From Bog-756 sp963824645 (GTDB taxonomy: Bacteria > Actinomycetota > Acidimicrobiia > Acidimicrobiales > RAAP-2), in NCBI GenBank assembly GCA_963824645.1, contig CAWGQC010000005.1, positions 496,001 through 560,000 of the forward strand: a stretch of 64,000 nucleotides of DNA, read 5' to 3'. Positions 8,617-17,682 of the stretch are shown piece by piece. Made by a program: the position numbers and the translations under genes. Every line of letters starts with the position of its first letter. The first letter of the stretch is position 1. The notes below the pieces were generated by a model. That model was not told where the DNA came from, searched no databases, and saw only the letters and a program-made list of their open reading frames with translations.

Positions 8617-9551
8617 CAGAAGTACCCCTCGCGCTTGCGGTCCTCCATGGCCGCCTCGCTGACCCGGTCGTCGGCCCGGGTGGCTCCACGCTCGGTCAGA
8701 CGGGAAGCGGCCACCTCGATCACGATCTCGGCCGCCGTGGACGCCGATGACTCGACCGCCCCGGTACAGGTCATGTCGCCCACCGTCCGGTAGCGCACGG
8801 TGGCCTCGAAGACCTCCTCGTCCTCCTGCGGGCTCACGTGGGGGCCGACCGACAAAAGCATGCCGTCCCGCCGGAACACCTCACGCCGGTGCGAGTAGTA
8901 GATGGAGGGCAGGTCGATGACGTCCTCCTCGATGTACTGCCAGATGTCGAGCTCGGTCCAGTCGGACAGGGGGAAGACCCGGATGTGCTCGTTGGGCCGG
9001 TGCCGGCCGTTGTACAGCGACCACAGCTCGGGGCGCTGGTTCTTGGGATCCCACTGGCCGAACTCGTCCCGGAAGGAGAAGACCCGCTCCTTGGCCCGGG
9101 CCTTCTCCTCGTCGCGTCGGGCGCCGCCGAACACGGCGTCGAACTTGTGCTGGGTGATGGCGTCGAGCAGGGTCCGGGTCTGCAGCCGGTTGCGTGAGGG
9201 GTTGAGACCGGGCTCCTCGGTGACCCGGCCGCTGTCGATGGACTCCTGCACCGAGGCCACCACCAGGGTGGCGCCCATGGCCTCCACGAACCGGTCGCGG
9301 AATTCGAGCACCTCGGGGAAGTTGTGACCGGTGTCGACGTGCATGACCGGAAACGGGATCCGCCCAGGCCAGAAGGCCTTTTGGGCCAGGCGGAGCATGA
9401 CCACCGAGTCCTTGCCGCCCGAGAAGAGCAGGACCGGGCGCTCGAACTCGGCCGCCACCTCCCGGATGATGTGGATCGACTGCGCCTCGATGTTCCCCAG
9501 ATGGGACAGCTGGTACTGGCCTGACCCCGCGACGCCCCAACCCCGATCCAT
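8616..9551 (-). CDS. cysD: Sulfate adenylyltransferase subunit 2
   Basis: This is the catalytic subunit of ATP sulfurylase, forming adenylyl sulfate from sulfate and ATP in complex with CysN. The 311-residue protein has the PP-loop SGGKDSVV at about residues 44-51, HVDTGHNFPEVLEFRDR, the family stretch FGGARRDEEKARAKERVFS, and SDWTELDIWQYI. The C-terminus ends in DRKREGYF as usual. It is the first gene of the cysDNC operon. On the minus strand just upstream, TACTAGATT lies within about 15 bases of the start, which would suit a -10 box and a short or absent leader; this is only suggestive. Confidence 0.96.
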   Translation of the reverse strand: MDRGWGVAGSGQYQLSHLGNIEAQSIHIIREVAAEFERPVLLFSGGKDSVVMLRLAQKAFWPGRIPFPVMHVDTGHNFPEVLEFRDRFVEAMGATLVVASVQESIDSGRVTEEPGLNPSRNRLQTRTLLDAITQHKFDAVFGGARRDEEKARAKERVFSFRDEFGQWDPKNQRPELWSLYNGRHRPNEHIRVFPLSDWTELDIWQYIEEDVIDLPSIYYSHRREVFRRDGMLLSVGPHVSPQEDEEVFEATVRYRTVGDMTCTGAVESSASTAAEIVIEVAASRLTERGATRADDRVSEAAMEDRKREGYF

Positions 9552-9671
9552 AAGGCGACCAATCTAGTACGTGGCCTGCGTTTTCGGAACCGGAGTCTCA
9601 CACTTCCCACCAGGCACGACGATAGGCTGACGCCGATCCGAGCCTGTCGAGCGCGGTCGGGGGAGACGACG

Positions 9672-10397
9672 ATGGGGCCGAACGGGAGAGGACGCCGAGG
9701 GCCGGACGACGGGTTCCGGCCTGCCCAGGGGCCGCCCGATAACCGGCCCGGGCCGGAAGAAAAGCCCTCCCCCCACCCATCACGGTGCGTCCCGGCACCT
9801 CCCGGGACGCCGGATCGGCTGCTGCAGCTGCACGCCTCCCAGATCTCTGAGGGTTTCCTCTCCCTCCTCGGGCCCCGATTCCTCCAGCTGCTGTATCGCC
9901 GGATGGCCCTCTCCGACGGGCTCCTTCCTCCTCGTGGCCGAAGCGGGGGGCCGTCCGGCGGGATTCATCGCCGGATCGACCGACGTGTCCGGCCTGTACC
10001 GGAGCTTCCTCTGGCACGATGGCGTCATGGCTGCCGTGCCGGGCCGCCGGCCGATTGGTGGCGGGATGGCGCCGGGTGATCGAGACGCTCCGGCCACGGG
10101 TCCTCGGGCGGCAGCCGGGGTCGGACGGGGAGCCGAGCTGCTGGCCATGGCCGTCGACCCGGCCTGGCAGGGCCGCGGCGTGGGTGGCCAGTTGGTCACC
10201 GCCTTCCTCGACGAGGTCGGCAACCGCGGTCTCGGGGCGGCCCACGTGGTGGTGGGAGCGGACAACGCGCGGCGCCGTCTCCCTCTACGACGGGCCGGTT
10301 TCGTGACCGTCGACCGCTTCGAGCTCCACCCGGGAACCGAGTCCCTCCTCATGCAGTGGGACCAGCGCATCCGGCCGACCAGGCGGGCCCCGGTTGA
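9672..10397 (+). pseudogene. GNAT-family N-acetyltransferase, several frameshifts
   Basis: Pieces of one GNAT acyltransferase can be followed across frames: LHASQISEGFLSLLGPRF then LLYRRMALSD, next AEAGGRPAGFIAGSTDVSG and YRSFLWHDGVMAA, then LLAMAVDPAWQGRGVGGQLV (the acetyl-CoA-binding Q/RxxGxG/A loop) with FLDEVGNRGLGAAHVVVGADN, and finally AVSLYDG and AGFVTVDRFELHPG. At least three indels separate them. In the last frame a TGA at 10395-10397 overlaps a possible TTG start for the next gene. In a sugar locus such an enzyme could N-acetylate an amino sugar made by the nearby aminotransferase, but the substrate is not shown by sequence. Sequence errors are more likely than decay, given the intact motifs. 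Confidence 0.8.
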
Positions 10398-11363
10398 CCG
10401 ACCCTCGATCGGCGCTTGTGCCCTGGTGGTGACGGCTGGTGGTGACGCCGATGGTCATCGTGGCGGCCCGACGGTGCGGGGTCGTCGACCGGCCCGGCGC
10501 CCTCAAACCCCAGACCGTGCCGGTGCCCTACCTCGGGGGCGTGGCCGTCTTCGCCGGGGTGGTCGTCGGGGCCGCCGTCGGTCGCCCTGTCGTGCATCGT
10601 TCCCCTGGCCGCCGCCCTGGGCCTCGGGGTGGCCGACGACCGGTTCGACCTGCCGGCCGCTGGTCCGGCTGCTCGGGCAGCTGGCCATCGGGGTCGTGGT
10701 GGTGGTCACCTGCCCGGTCCATCTGTCCGGGGTCCTGGCCGCCGTGACCATCCTGGTCTGGTGGTGCTGGTCATCAACGGCGTCAACCTCATCGACGGTC
10801 TCGACATGCTGGCCGCCGGGGTGAGTGGCCGTCGCCGCGTGTCGGCTTCGCCGTCATCCTCCACGGCCCCGACCGGCAGTTGGCCGTGGCCCTGCCGGCG
10901 CCCTGGTCGGGTTCCTGCTCTACAACCGGCCGCCGGCCCGGGTCTACCTGGGCGACGGAGGCTCCTACCTCCTCGGGACCGTGCTGACGGTGCTGCTGGC
11001 CGAGATCATGGGGGCCGGGCGTGACCCAGCCACCTCGGGCGTGGCCGCCTGGCCCTGGTGGCCGTGCCGGTGGCCGAAGTGGCGTTTGCCATCGTGCGAC
11101 GGGTCCGCGGCCACCGATCCCTGGTCAGGCCGGCGACCGGGGCCATCCCTACGACCGACTGGTGGCCCGGGGCTGGCCCCGCCCGGCGGCCAGCCTGACC
11201 TACATCGGCATCGAGGCCGTTCTGGCCGTCGGCACGGTGATCGCCGTCCACCTGGACTCTCTGTCGGCTGCCGTCCTGGTCGACCTGACGCGGAGGTGTG
11301 CTGTCTGGTGGTGCTGGCCGCCATGCCGGTGCCCTCCATCCCGACCAGGAGGTTCCCACGTGA
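10394..11363 (+). pseudogene. WecA/MraY-family undecaprenyl-phosphate sugar-1-phosphate transferase, many frameshifts
   Basis: This is a membrane enzyme of the MraY/WecA/TagO family, which loads the first sugar-1-phosphate onto undecaprenyl phosphate and so would start glycan assembly. Recognisable pieces in order are GVVDRPGALKPQTVPVPYLG (the usual cytoplasmic loop 1), LGLGVADDRFDLP, VINGVNLIDGLDML (equivalent of the NxxNLxDGLDGL motif) and RVYLGDGGSYLLG (the Mg-binding LGDxGS motif). They lie in several frames, so the reading is broken by five or more indels. One frame ends with TGA at 11361-11363, overlapping the GTG of the next gene. Family assignment is good; the exact start is not resolved. 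Confidence 0.82.
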
Positions 11364-12488
11364 CCCGGATCTACCTCTCGCCCCCCGAGATGGGCCCCGA
11401 GGAGCGGCGGATGCTGCTCGAGGCCTTCGACTCCAACTGGATCGCCCCGGTGGGACCCGACATCGACGCCTTCGAGCAGGAGCTGGCCCGACGGGTGGGA
11501 GTGGGCCACGCCGTGGCCCTGTCCAGCGGGACCGCCGCCCTCCATCTGGCTCTCCTTCTGGTCGGTGTCGAACCGGGGGACGAAGTGCTCGTCCCCTCGT
11601 TCACCTTCGTGGCCAGCGCCGCCGCCGTCACCTACGTCGGGCGCCCGTCCGGTTCTGGTGGATTGCTCGCCCGACAACTGGACCATGGACGTCGACCTGG
11701 TGGCCGAGGACCTGGCCGTACGGGCGCGGGTCGGTCGCCTGCCCGGGGCCGTGGTCACCGTGGACCTCTACGGGCAGTGCGCCGACTACGACCGTCTCAC
11801 CGCCCTGTGCGCCGAGTACGAGGTACCCCTGGTGGCGGACGCCGCCGAAGCCCTGGGGGCGACCTACCGGGGACGGCCGGCCGGTTCCTTCGGGGCCGCC
11901 GCCGTCTTCTCCTTCAACGGCAACAAGATCATCACCACCGGCGGTGGCGGGATGTTGGTGTCCGAGGCGGCCGAGCTGGTCGACCGGGCCCGGTTTCTGG
12001 CTACCCAGGCCCGCGAACCCGTTCGTGCACTACGAGCACGAGGCCATCGGTTACAACTACCGGCTCAGCAATCTGCTGGCCGCCCTGGGCCGGGCCCAAC
12101 TCCGCGGGACTCGACAGTCGGATCCAGCGACGACAGCGCATCGACTCGGTCTATCGGGAGGGCTTGAGCGGGGCCGCCGGCATCACCTTCATGCCCGTCC
12201 TCCCCTACGGCGAACCCAACTGGTGGCTGACCTGCATCGAGGTCGACCCCACCGGTCTTCGGCGCTGATCGCGAACAGCTCCGGCTGGCCCTCGAGGATG
12301 TCGACATCGAATCCCGTCCGACCTGGAAACCGCTCCACCTGCAGCCGGTGTTCGAGGGCGTGACCACCCTGGGCGGATCGGTGTGCGCCGCCGTGTTCGA
12401 AGACGGGCTGTGCCTTCCCACCGGTTCGGCGTTGACGCCGACGGACCAGGATCGCATCATCGACATAATCCTGTCGCTGTCCACCTGA
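11360..12488 (+). pseudogene. DegT/DnrJ/EryC1/StrS-family sugar aminotransferase, frameshifted
   Basis: This is a PLP-dependent aminotransferase that would put an amino group on a nucleotide-activated keto-sugar. The first piece, from a GTG at 11360 with AGGAGG seven bases upstream, reads VTRIYLSPPEMGPEERRML and includes WIAPVGPDIDAFE and ALSSGTAALHLALL. The second includes DLYGQCADYD and FSFNGNKIITTGGGG, which holds the PLP-binding Lys. The third includes HEAIGYNYRLSNLLAALGRAQL and PYGEPNWWLTCIEVD. The last ends SALTPTDQDRIIDIILSLST with TGA at 12486-12488. About four indels are needed. The layout resembles PglE-type enzymes of bacillosamine-like sugar synthesis. The GNAT gene just upstream fits an amino-sugar acetylation step. 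Confidence 0.87.
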
Positions 12489-12500
12489 AAGTGCAGGTGG
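12481..12500 (+). terminator. Stem-loop overlapping the aminotransferase stop
   Basis: CCACCTG, loop AAAGTG, CAGGTGG forms a perfect 7-bp stem that includes the TGA stop. There is no U-rich tail, so it may be a weak terminator, an mRNA-stability element or a chance palindrome. Confidence 0.4.
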
Positions 12501-12573
12501 CGGGCGTGGGGTGCCCCGCCTCCTCGAGCGCCGTCCTTGTGTAGGGTCCCCCGGTCTGCCGTATCATCGAGAC

Positions 12574-14682
12574 ATGTCATCGGAGGGGGGCGCAGAGGGC
12601 CCGGCCAGCCCGAAGCCCCGTGCTCTGGCCTTCTACCTTCCCCAGTACCACCCCATCCCCGAGAACGACGAATGGTGGGGCAAGGGATTCACCGAATGGA
12701 ACAACGTCACCAGGGCCCGACCGCTCTTTCCCGGTCACTACCAACCCCACGTTCCCGCTGAGCTCGGGTACTACGACCTCCGACTGCCGGAGGTACGAGA
12801 GGCCCAGGCTGATCTGGCCCGGTCCCACGGGATCTACGGGTTCGTCTACTACCACTACTGGTTCCACGGTAAGCGCCTGCTGGAGCGACCCTTCGACGAG
12901 GTATTGGCTTCGGGGACCCCCGACTTTCCCTTCGCCCTGTGCTGGGCCAATGAGGAATGGACGAGGAACTGGGATGCCCGGTCGGGCCGGGTGCTCATGC
13001 CCCAGGAATTCAGCCACCAGGACGACCTGGACCACATCCGCTGGCTGATCGCCGCGTTCGCCGACCGTCGTTACATCAAGATCGACGGACGCCCCCTCAT
13101 GCTCATCTACCGGCCGGCACGGTTGCCCGACGTCAGACGCACCGCCGACCTGTGGAGGGCCGAGGCCCAGCGGGCCGGCTTTCCCGATCTGTACCTGTGC
13201 TGGGTCGAAGGCTGGGGGGCGCCGGTAGGCGGGCCGGAGGCATTCGGGCTCGACGCCACCGTCGGCTTCATGCCGACCTTGGACCAAGAGGTATTCGCCA
13301 CGGTCGACGGCGTCCGGGGCCACCGACTGCTCGACTACGAGGCCTCGGCCCGCCAGATGCTCGACCGAACCCCTCCCCCGTGGAAACGGTTCCCGTCGGT
13401 GATGGTGGGTTGGGACAACACGGCTCGGCGAGCGCAGGGAGCCACGCTGTTCACCGGGGCCACACCGGACGCCTACGGGCGGTGGCTGCAGGAAACGGTC
13501 GAGTCGGTGGCCCATGTACGGCCGGAAGAGAACTACCTCTTCCTGCTGGCCTGGAATGAATGGGCCGAGGGCAACCATCTCGAGCCCGATCAACACTTCG
13601 GCCGGGCCTTTCTGGAGACCACACGGGCCGTTCTGGTCGGCAACGGCGCACCTGACCACCGATCTCCGACCCCAGCGGACGGCGCAGTCGCTCCACCCAA
13701 GGAGTCCGACTACGAATATTTCTACCCCTACGAACATGACAGTGCGGTAGCCAACGCCGCCGGCCTGGTACGGGATCTACTCCCCGACCGCCAGAGCACC
13801 GTCGTGGACCTGGGAGCCGGATCAGGGATCGTGAGTCACGCCCTGGGCGAGGTCGGTTGTCCCTATCTGGGTCTCGAGATCGATCCGGTGGGACGCGATC
13901 TCATGGAGGCGCAGGGTATTCCCGCTCGCCCCTGCGACCTCACCGACCTGGGCGGGTTGCAAGCCACCCTCGATGAGGTCGACGACGTCGGAGCCTTCCT
14001 GCTCCTCGACGTGCTCGAGCATCTGGTCGAGCCGCAGCGGCTGCTGGCGGCTCTGTCGGAGTGGTCGCTCAAGCACGGCAGCCCTCTGCTCGTCGTATCG
14101 GTACCCAATGTGGCCCATTTCGATGTCGGTCTGCGTCTGCTGGTCGGTACATGGGAGCCCCGCGCCACCGGGCTGCTGGACAGTACGCATCTCCGTTTCT
14201 TCACCGAGCAGACACTGGAACGGATGACCGAGCGGTGCGGATGGCGGATGGTGGCCCGCCACGACTTCAGCGCCGTTCATTCCGATCAGTACGACCCCGA
14301 GCTCAACGAGGAACTTCCGGTCGAAATGGTCGGAGCCCTGCGCGTGCTGGCCGACTCGCACAATCCCCATACCTCCGTCAAGCAGTTCGTCTGGGCCCTG
14401 CAGCCGGTTCCGGTGACCGATCCTCCGGAGTCGTTCCTGGAGGCGGTGGAAACCGCGCCCCAGGCAGGCCCTTCCGGCGTCGGCGTCGGGCGCGAGGACC
14501 TGGCCCTCCGCCGTTACCTCGCCTCGATCGGCCTGGTGGCCACCGAGTCCAACCGCCGGGCGGCGGCGCGGCAGAGTGCCGGGGGATCCCTGCCCCGCTG
14601 GAAGAGCGCTGTCCTCAATCGCCTCTCTCGATCGCCCCGCATGGATGCCGCCTTCAAGAAGGCCTACGGCAGGGTTCGTTGA
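12574..14682 (+). CDS. WbsX/GH99-like glycan protein fused to a SAM methyltransferase
   Basis: This is a two-domain cytoplasmic protein of about 702 residues. Residues ~1-370 form a WbsX/glycosyl-hydrolase-99-like domain: ALAFYLPQYHPIPENDEWWG, GFTEWNNVTRARPLFPGHYQ, GIYGFVYYHYWFHGKRLLE, WANEEWTRNWD and FLLAWNEWAEGNHLEPD. Residues ~385-600 form a class I SAM methyltransferase, with VVDLGAGSG at about 409 and LLLDVLEHL at about 478. WbsX-type proteins occur in O-antigen loci with poorly defined roles, so the fusion may assemble and methylate a sugar residue. The start at 12574 fits the domain boundary; an in-frame start at 12511 would overlap the stem-loop region. The reading frame is intact, in contrast to the three genes upstream. 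It is followed four bases later by a sulfotransferase-like gene. Confidence 0.88.
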   Translation: MSSEGGAEGPASPKPRALAFYLPQYHPIPENDEWWGKGFTEWNNVTRARPLFPGHYQPHVPAELGYYDLRLPEVREAQADLARSHGIYGFVYYHYWFHGKRLLERPFDEVLASGTPDFPFALCWANEEWTRNWDARSGRVLMPQEFSHQDDLDHIRWLIAAFADRRYIKIDGRPLMLIYRPARLPDVRRTADLWRAEAQRAGFPDLYLCWVEGWGAPVGGPEAFGLDATVGFMPTLDQEVFATVDGVRGHRLLDYEASARQMLDRTPPPWKRFPSVMVGWDNTARRAQGATLFTGATPDAYGRWLQETVESVAHVRPEENYLFLLAWNEWAEGNHLEPDQHFGRAFLETTRAVLVGNGAPDHRSPTPADGAVAPPKESDYEYFYPYEHDSAVANAAGLVRDLLPDRQSTVVDLGAGSGIVSHALGEVGCPYLGLEIDPVGRDLMEAQGIPARPCDLTDLGGLQATLDEVDDVGAFLLLDVLEHLVEPQRLLAALSEWSLKHGSPLLVVSVPNVAHFDVGLRLLVGTWEPRATGLLDSTHLRFFTEQTLERMTERCGWRMVARHDFSAVHSDQYDPELNEELPVEMVGALRVLADSHNPHTSVKQFVWALQPVPVTDPPESFLEAVETAPQAGPSGVGVGREDLALRRYLASIGLVATESNRRAAARQSAGGSLPRWKSAVLNRLSRSPRMDAAFKKAYGRVR

Positions 14683-14686
14683 CCGG

Positions 14687-15694
14687 ATGAACGGAACCCA
14701 GCACGGTGCCCCGTGGCTCCTCGTGGTCGGCGCCCATCGGAGCGGAACCTCAGCGGTGACCGGGGCGTTGGGCGCCCTCGGCTTCACCGTGCCTGGAGTC
14801 AAGGACCGCATGGACTGGCCGGAGAGCAATCCCGAACACTGGGAGAGCCTCTCACTCTCCCTCTTCAATGAGGACCTGCTCGAGCGCCTGGGCGGTTCGT
14901 GGGATGCTCCGCCCGAGTTTCCCGATGACTGGACGGGTGGGCCGGCCCTCGAGGGTGTGCGTGATCCGGGTGGACTGCTGACCGTTGCCTTCGTCGAGGG
15001 TGGACCATCGGTGTGGAAGGACCCCCGGGTGTGTCTTCTGCTCCGGTACTGGCGGGAGGTACTGACCGGTCCTCTGGCCGCCGTGCTGGTGTGGCGATCC
15101 CCGCTGGCCGTGGCCCGTTCGCTCCAGCGGCGGAACGGCTTCGACCTCCTCGACGGGCTGGCTGTCTGGGAGCGCTACAACCGCGCCGCCCTGTCGGGTC
15201 TGACCGGTGTCGACACCTATGTCGCTCAGTACGAGTCGATCGTGGCCGACCCGGGCCGATTCGTCGGTGACGTGGCCGGCTGGCTGGGGACCCTCGATCA
15301 GTTCGCCCCCCATGCCGATGGGTGGGACCGAGAGGCGGCCACCGCCTCGATCGATCGATCCCTCCTGCACCAATCAGGCCAGGAGACGCAGACGGGCGCC
15401 GCTGTCGTCACCGATGAGCAGGAACAGTTGGTCGAGCAACTCGGCCGGCTGAGCGGTGGCCATCGCTCGCTCGAACCGCTGCCGGTGGTCGACGAATCGC
15501 CCTACACCTCGGCCATCGTCCGGCTCCGGAGGGAGGTCGCTCCCCTCAAGGCCGAGGTGGCCCGGTTGACCAGAAGACTGGCCTTGTCCGAAGAGACCAT
15601 CGCCAACATGCGTGAGTCGACCAGCTGGCGCATGACCAAGCCGGTCCGGTCGGTTGCGTCACGGCGCAACAGCCCCCCGGACCTGCCGGACTGA
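14687..15694 (+). CDS. Sulfotransferase-like protein with C-terminal coiled coil
   Basis: This is a predicted PAPS-dependent sulfotransferase of about 335 residues. The N-terminal 5'-phosphosulfate loop is GAHRSGTSAVTGAL (about residues 15-28), with VWKDPRVCLLLRYWREVL and VLVWRSPLAVARSLQRRN giving the second nucleotide-binding region. Residues ~280-310 form a short coiled coil (LRREVAPLKAEVARLTRRL) followed by ESTSWRMTKPVR, a tail often seen at the ends of glycan-biosynthesis proteins. It starts four bases after the WbsX-methyltransferase gene, so the two are probably co-transcribed. A related gene with the same GMHRSGTS loop type lies at 47454. The acceptor is unknown; a glycan is inferred from context. 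Confidence 0.83.
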   Translation: MNGTQHGAPWLLVVGAHRSGTSAVTGALGALGFTVPGVKDRMDWPESNPEHWESLSLSLFNEDLLERLGGSWDAPPEFPDDWTGGPALEGVRDPGGLLTVAFVEGGPSVWKDPRVCLLLRYWREVLTGPLAAVLVWRSPLAVARSLQRRNGFDLLDGLAVWERYNRAALSGLTGVDTYVAQYESIVADPGRFVGDVAGWLGTLDQFAPHADGWDREAATASIDRSLLHQSGQETQTGAAVVTDEQEQLVEQLGRLSGGHRSLEPLPVVDESPYTSAIVRLRREVAPLKAEVARLTRRLALSEETIANMRESTSWRMTKPVRSVASRRNSPPDLPD

Positions 15695-15702
15695 GCGTCC
15701 GG
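15686..15702. terminator. Hairpin between convergent genes
   Basis: CCGGAC, loop TGAGC, GTCCGG forms a 6-bp stem spanning the plus-strand stop codon. It sits in the 15-base gap between two convergent genes, where a shared terminator would be expected. There is no T-run. Confidence 0.4.
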
Positions 15703-15709
15703 ACTCGAC

Positions 15710-16576
15710 TCAGAGCCCGAGGAACCAGGAGCTGGTCCGCCTCACACCATCCTTCACCTGATCGGCACGGACGGCCGCCGCCCGGCGCAGCAGGCGACGC
15801 CGCGACTCCACCGTGGTCAGCAGGAACCCGCCCAGCAGGATGAGGGCGGTCCCGAGAACCACCAACGGCCGCAGGTCGGCACCGGTGAATGGCAAGGTGG
15901 AGGAGGTGGCGTCGAGGGTGATCGGTCCCGCGGTCGCCGCCGGTGAATCAGCCACCGGTGAGGTAAAGGGCAAGGCCGAAGTCGGAGAAGATGACGCCGT
16001 TGTGCCGGCCGTTGCTCCGCTCGAGCCCGTCGTGCCGCCCCCGCCCGCGCCGGTTCCCGTACTACCGGTCGTGGGGTCTGTCGTCGTGGTCGTCGTGGTC
16101 GTCGTGGTTGTCGTGGTCGTTGTCGTTGTGGTCGTGGTGGTGGTACTGGACCCGTCTGAACCGCAGTTGTCCTCCACCTCCCGGATCCCTCCCTGCCCAC
16201 GCCAGGGGCGGGGGCCCAGGACGGCATCGGCTTGGACGACGCCGCAGAAGTGCGGGAGCGCCACCACCAGAGTTCCCGACGTACCGTTCACCTCGGCGAT
16301 GATCGTCTTTCCGGGCACCTTGGGCTCGTTGACGAACAACACCCAGATACAGGAGACCTTGGCGGGCGGGCAGGCCGGCGTGGGTACCCGGAGCTGAGCT
16401 TCATTTCCAACGAAGGAAAGGAGGCCCGTCGGATGGTGACCGCCCGAACCGGTGCGGTGGGGGTGGCTTGCATGCGGCCCGGCCCACGCGTCTCCCGTCG
16501 AGATCAAAACTCCGCCCGCCACCACCAGGGCCACCGCGCACATGGCAATCAACCGGTACGTCCCGCTCAACCGCAT
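15710..16576 (-). CDS. Secreted surface protein with 22-Thr linker and LPFTG sorting signal
   Basis: This 288-residue exported protein has no recognised catalytic domain. An N-terminal signal sequence (MRLSGTYRLIAMCAVALVVA, with probable cleavage after ADAWA-like AWAG) precedes a small globular part with three or four Cys (PTPACPPAKVSCIWV, PHFCGVV, EDNCGSD). A run of 22 consecutive Thr and a Ser/Thr/Gly/Ala-rich linker follow. The end has the cell-wall sorting layout: LPFTG, then a hydrophobic segment (LVVLGTALILLGGFLL), then a basic tail (ESRRRLLRR). Family knowledge predicts sortase cleavage between Thr and Gly. The Thr tract would be a natural site for O-glycosylation, which suits the location inside a glycan locus, but this is inference. 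Confidence 0.85.
   Translation of the reverse strand: MRLSGTYRLIAMCAVALVVAGGVLISTGDAWAGPHASHPHRTGSGGHHPTGLLSFVGNEAQLRVPTPACPPAKVSCIWVLFVNEPKVPGKTIIAEVNGTSGTLVVALPHFCGVVQADAVLGPRPWRGQGGIREVEDNCGSDGSSTTTTTTTTTTTTTTTTTTTTTTDPTTGSTGTGAGGGGTTGSSGATAGTTASSSPTSALPFTSPVADSPAATAGPITLDATSSTLPFTGADLRPLVVLGTALILLGGFLLTTVESRRRLLRRAAAVRADQVKDGVRRTSSWFLGL
16079..16144 (-). repeat. Threonine-codon triplet tract (22 codons)
   Basis: This is an uninterrupted run of ACC, ACG and ACA codons coding 22 Thr in the surface-protein linker. The codon mix (not one pure triplet) argues that the amino-acid tract is selected. Length could still vary by slippage between strains. Confidence 0.85.
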
Positions 16577-16704
16577 AGGTCCCTCACGCTCGTTCCGTCG
16601 CTACCTCCCCTGCGGTCAGGCTACCGGCAAATCGGCCGCGATCGGCTCGCTGGCGGCACGGAGCACCCTCTTCGAGAAGAAATCCTCAATTGTGAGGAAG
16701 GTGA

Positions 16705-17682
16705 TTACGGCCGGTGGGCCACCACGAACCAACCGGTCTCGTCACGAGCGGCATCTACCTCGAGGCCCGTTCGTTCGAACCACGGTGCCAGCTCGCTCCA
16801 CACGTAGCGGTGCTCGACCGGGGCGCTCAACCGATCGAAGGTATCCAGCACCAAGCTCCTGAAGGGCTTGTCGCGATAGGTATCCATGGGCAACCGCGTG
16901 AGACCGGCCACCTGGTGCTTCTGCCCCCAACGGCCAGGCAGAACCAAAGCGCCGTACAGACAGCCGGCCACCGGCGTCGACACACGTTTGAGCATCGGAT
17001 GGGACATTCGGACCGTCACTCTGCGCGCCAGCGTGGCCGCTTGGAGTGCAATCGATCGGACCCCGGGGGTGGCCGGTCGACTGTAGAGATAGAGAAGAAT
17101 CTGGCCCTTGGGGGCCAGAAGGCCGACCAGGCGCTTGAATCCCTCGAACGGGTCGTCCAGGTGGTGGAGAACGCCCAGGCTCGAAATGAAGTCGAAGCCC
17201 CCGGGGGCAAACGGCGCATTCCTGAGGTCGGATTTCACGACCAATACGTTGTCCCGATCGGCGAGATTGCGACCGGCCGCTTCGACGGCTGACGAGCCGT
17301 CCAGGGCCACCTCGGCGTCCAGGTGGGCAGCCAAGATCCGAGTGAACCGACCCTTTCCGCAGCCCGCATCCAAACCCACCTTGCCGCGTAGGGCGGCCAG
17401 GTCGAGGTCGCGAAAGTAGATCTCGGCAAACTGCTGGTCCTCGCCCCGTACCTCGTCGAAGGCATTCCATTCGTAACCGAAGCTGGCAAATGTGCGTTCG
17501 GTCGACCCCTCCGATGCGGCCTCGTGCGAGAAGTCGACGTACCCATCCCGCCAGCAAAAGCGGTGGCCGTTGTCACACCCGAGCGACCCCTCATCGGCGT
17601 CGGCCAGGTGATGGCCGCACGTCGGGCATCGGAGCAGTCCTCTCACCCGGTCAGGAATCGACTGTGTCCCCTCTCCCAGCAC
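16705..17682 (-). CDS. SAM-dependent methyltransferase with N-terminal zinc-ribbon-like region
   Basis: This is a class I methyltransferase of 325 residues. The N-terminus has a Trm112-like Cys region (LLRCPTCGHHL and LGCDNGHRFCWRDGYVDF), common in sugar- and small-molecule methyltransferases annotated as methyltransferase-domain proteins. The SAM motif I is VGLDAGCGKGRFTRIL at about residues 103-118, with LDGSSAVEAAGRNL and SSLGVLHHLDDPFEGFKRL following. The reading frame is intact. It lies between the LPFTG surface protein and a divergently transcribed sulfotransferase at 17819. The substrate is probably a sugar or lipid-linked glycan by context; sequence alone does not say. Confidence 0.87.
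   Translation of the reverse strand: MLGEGTQSIPDRVRGLLRCPTCGHHLADADEGSLGCDNGHRFCWRDGYVDFSHEAASEGSTERTFASFGYEWNAFDEVRGEDQQFAEIYFRDLDLAALRGKVGLDAGCGKGRFTRILAAHLDAEVALDGSSAVEAAGRNLADRDNVLVVKSDLRNAPFAPGGFDFISSLGVLHHLDDPFEGFKRLVGLLAPKGQILLYLYSRPATPGVRSIALQAATLARRVTVRMSHPMLKRVSTPVAGCLYGALVLPGRWGQKHQVAGLTRLPMDTYRDKPFRSLVLDTFDRLSAPVEHRYVWSELAPWFERTGLEVDAARDETGWFVVAHRP

Noticed and set aside
16079..16144. A CRISPR-like or simple-sequence array
   Set aside because: It is a coding Thr tract in the middle of a surface-protein gene; there are no spacers.
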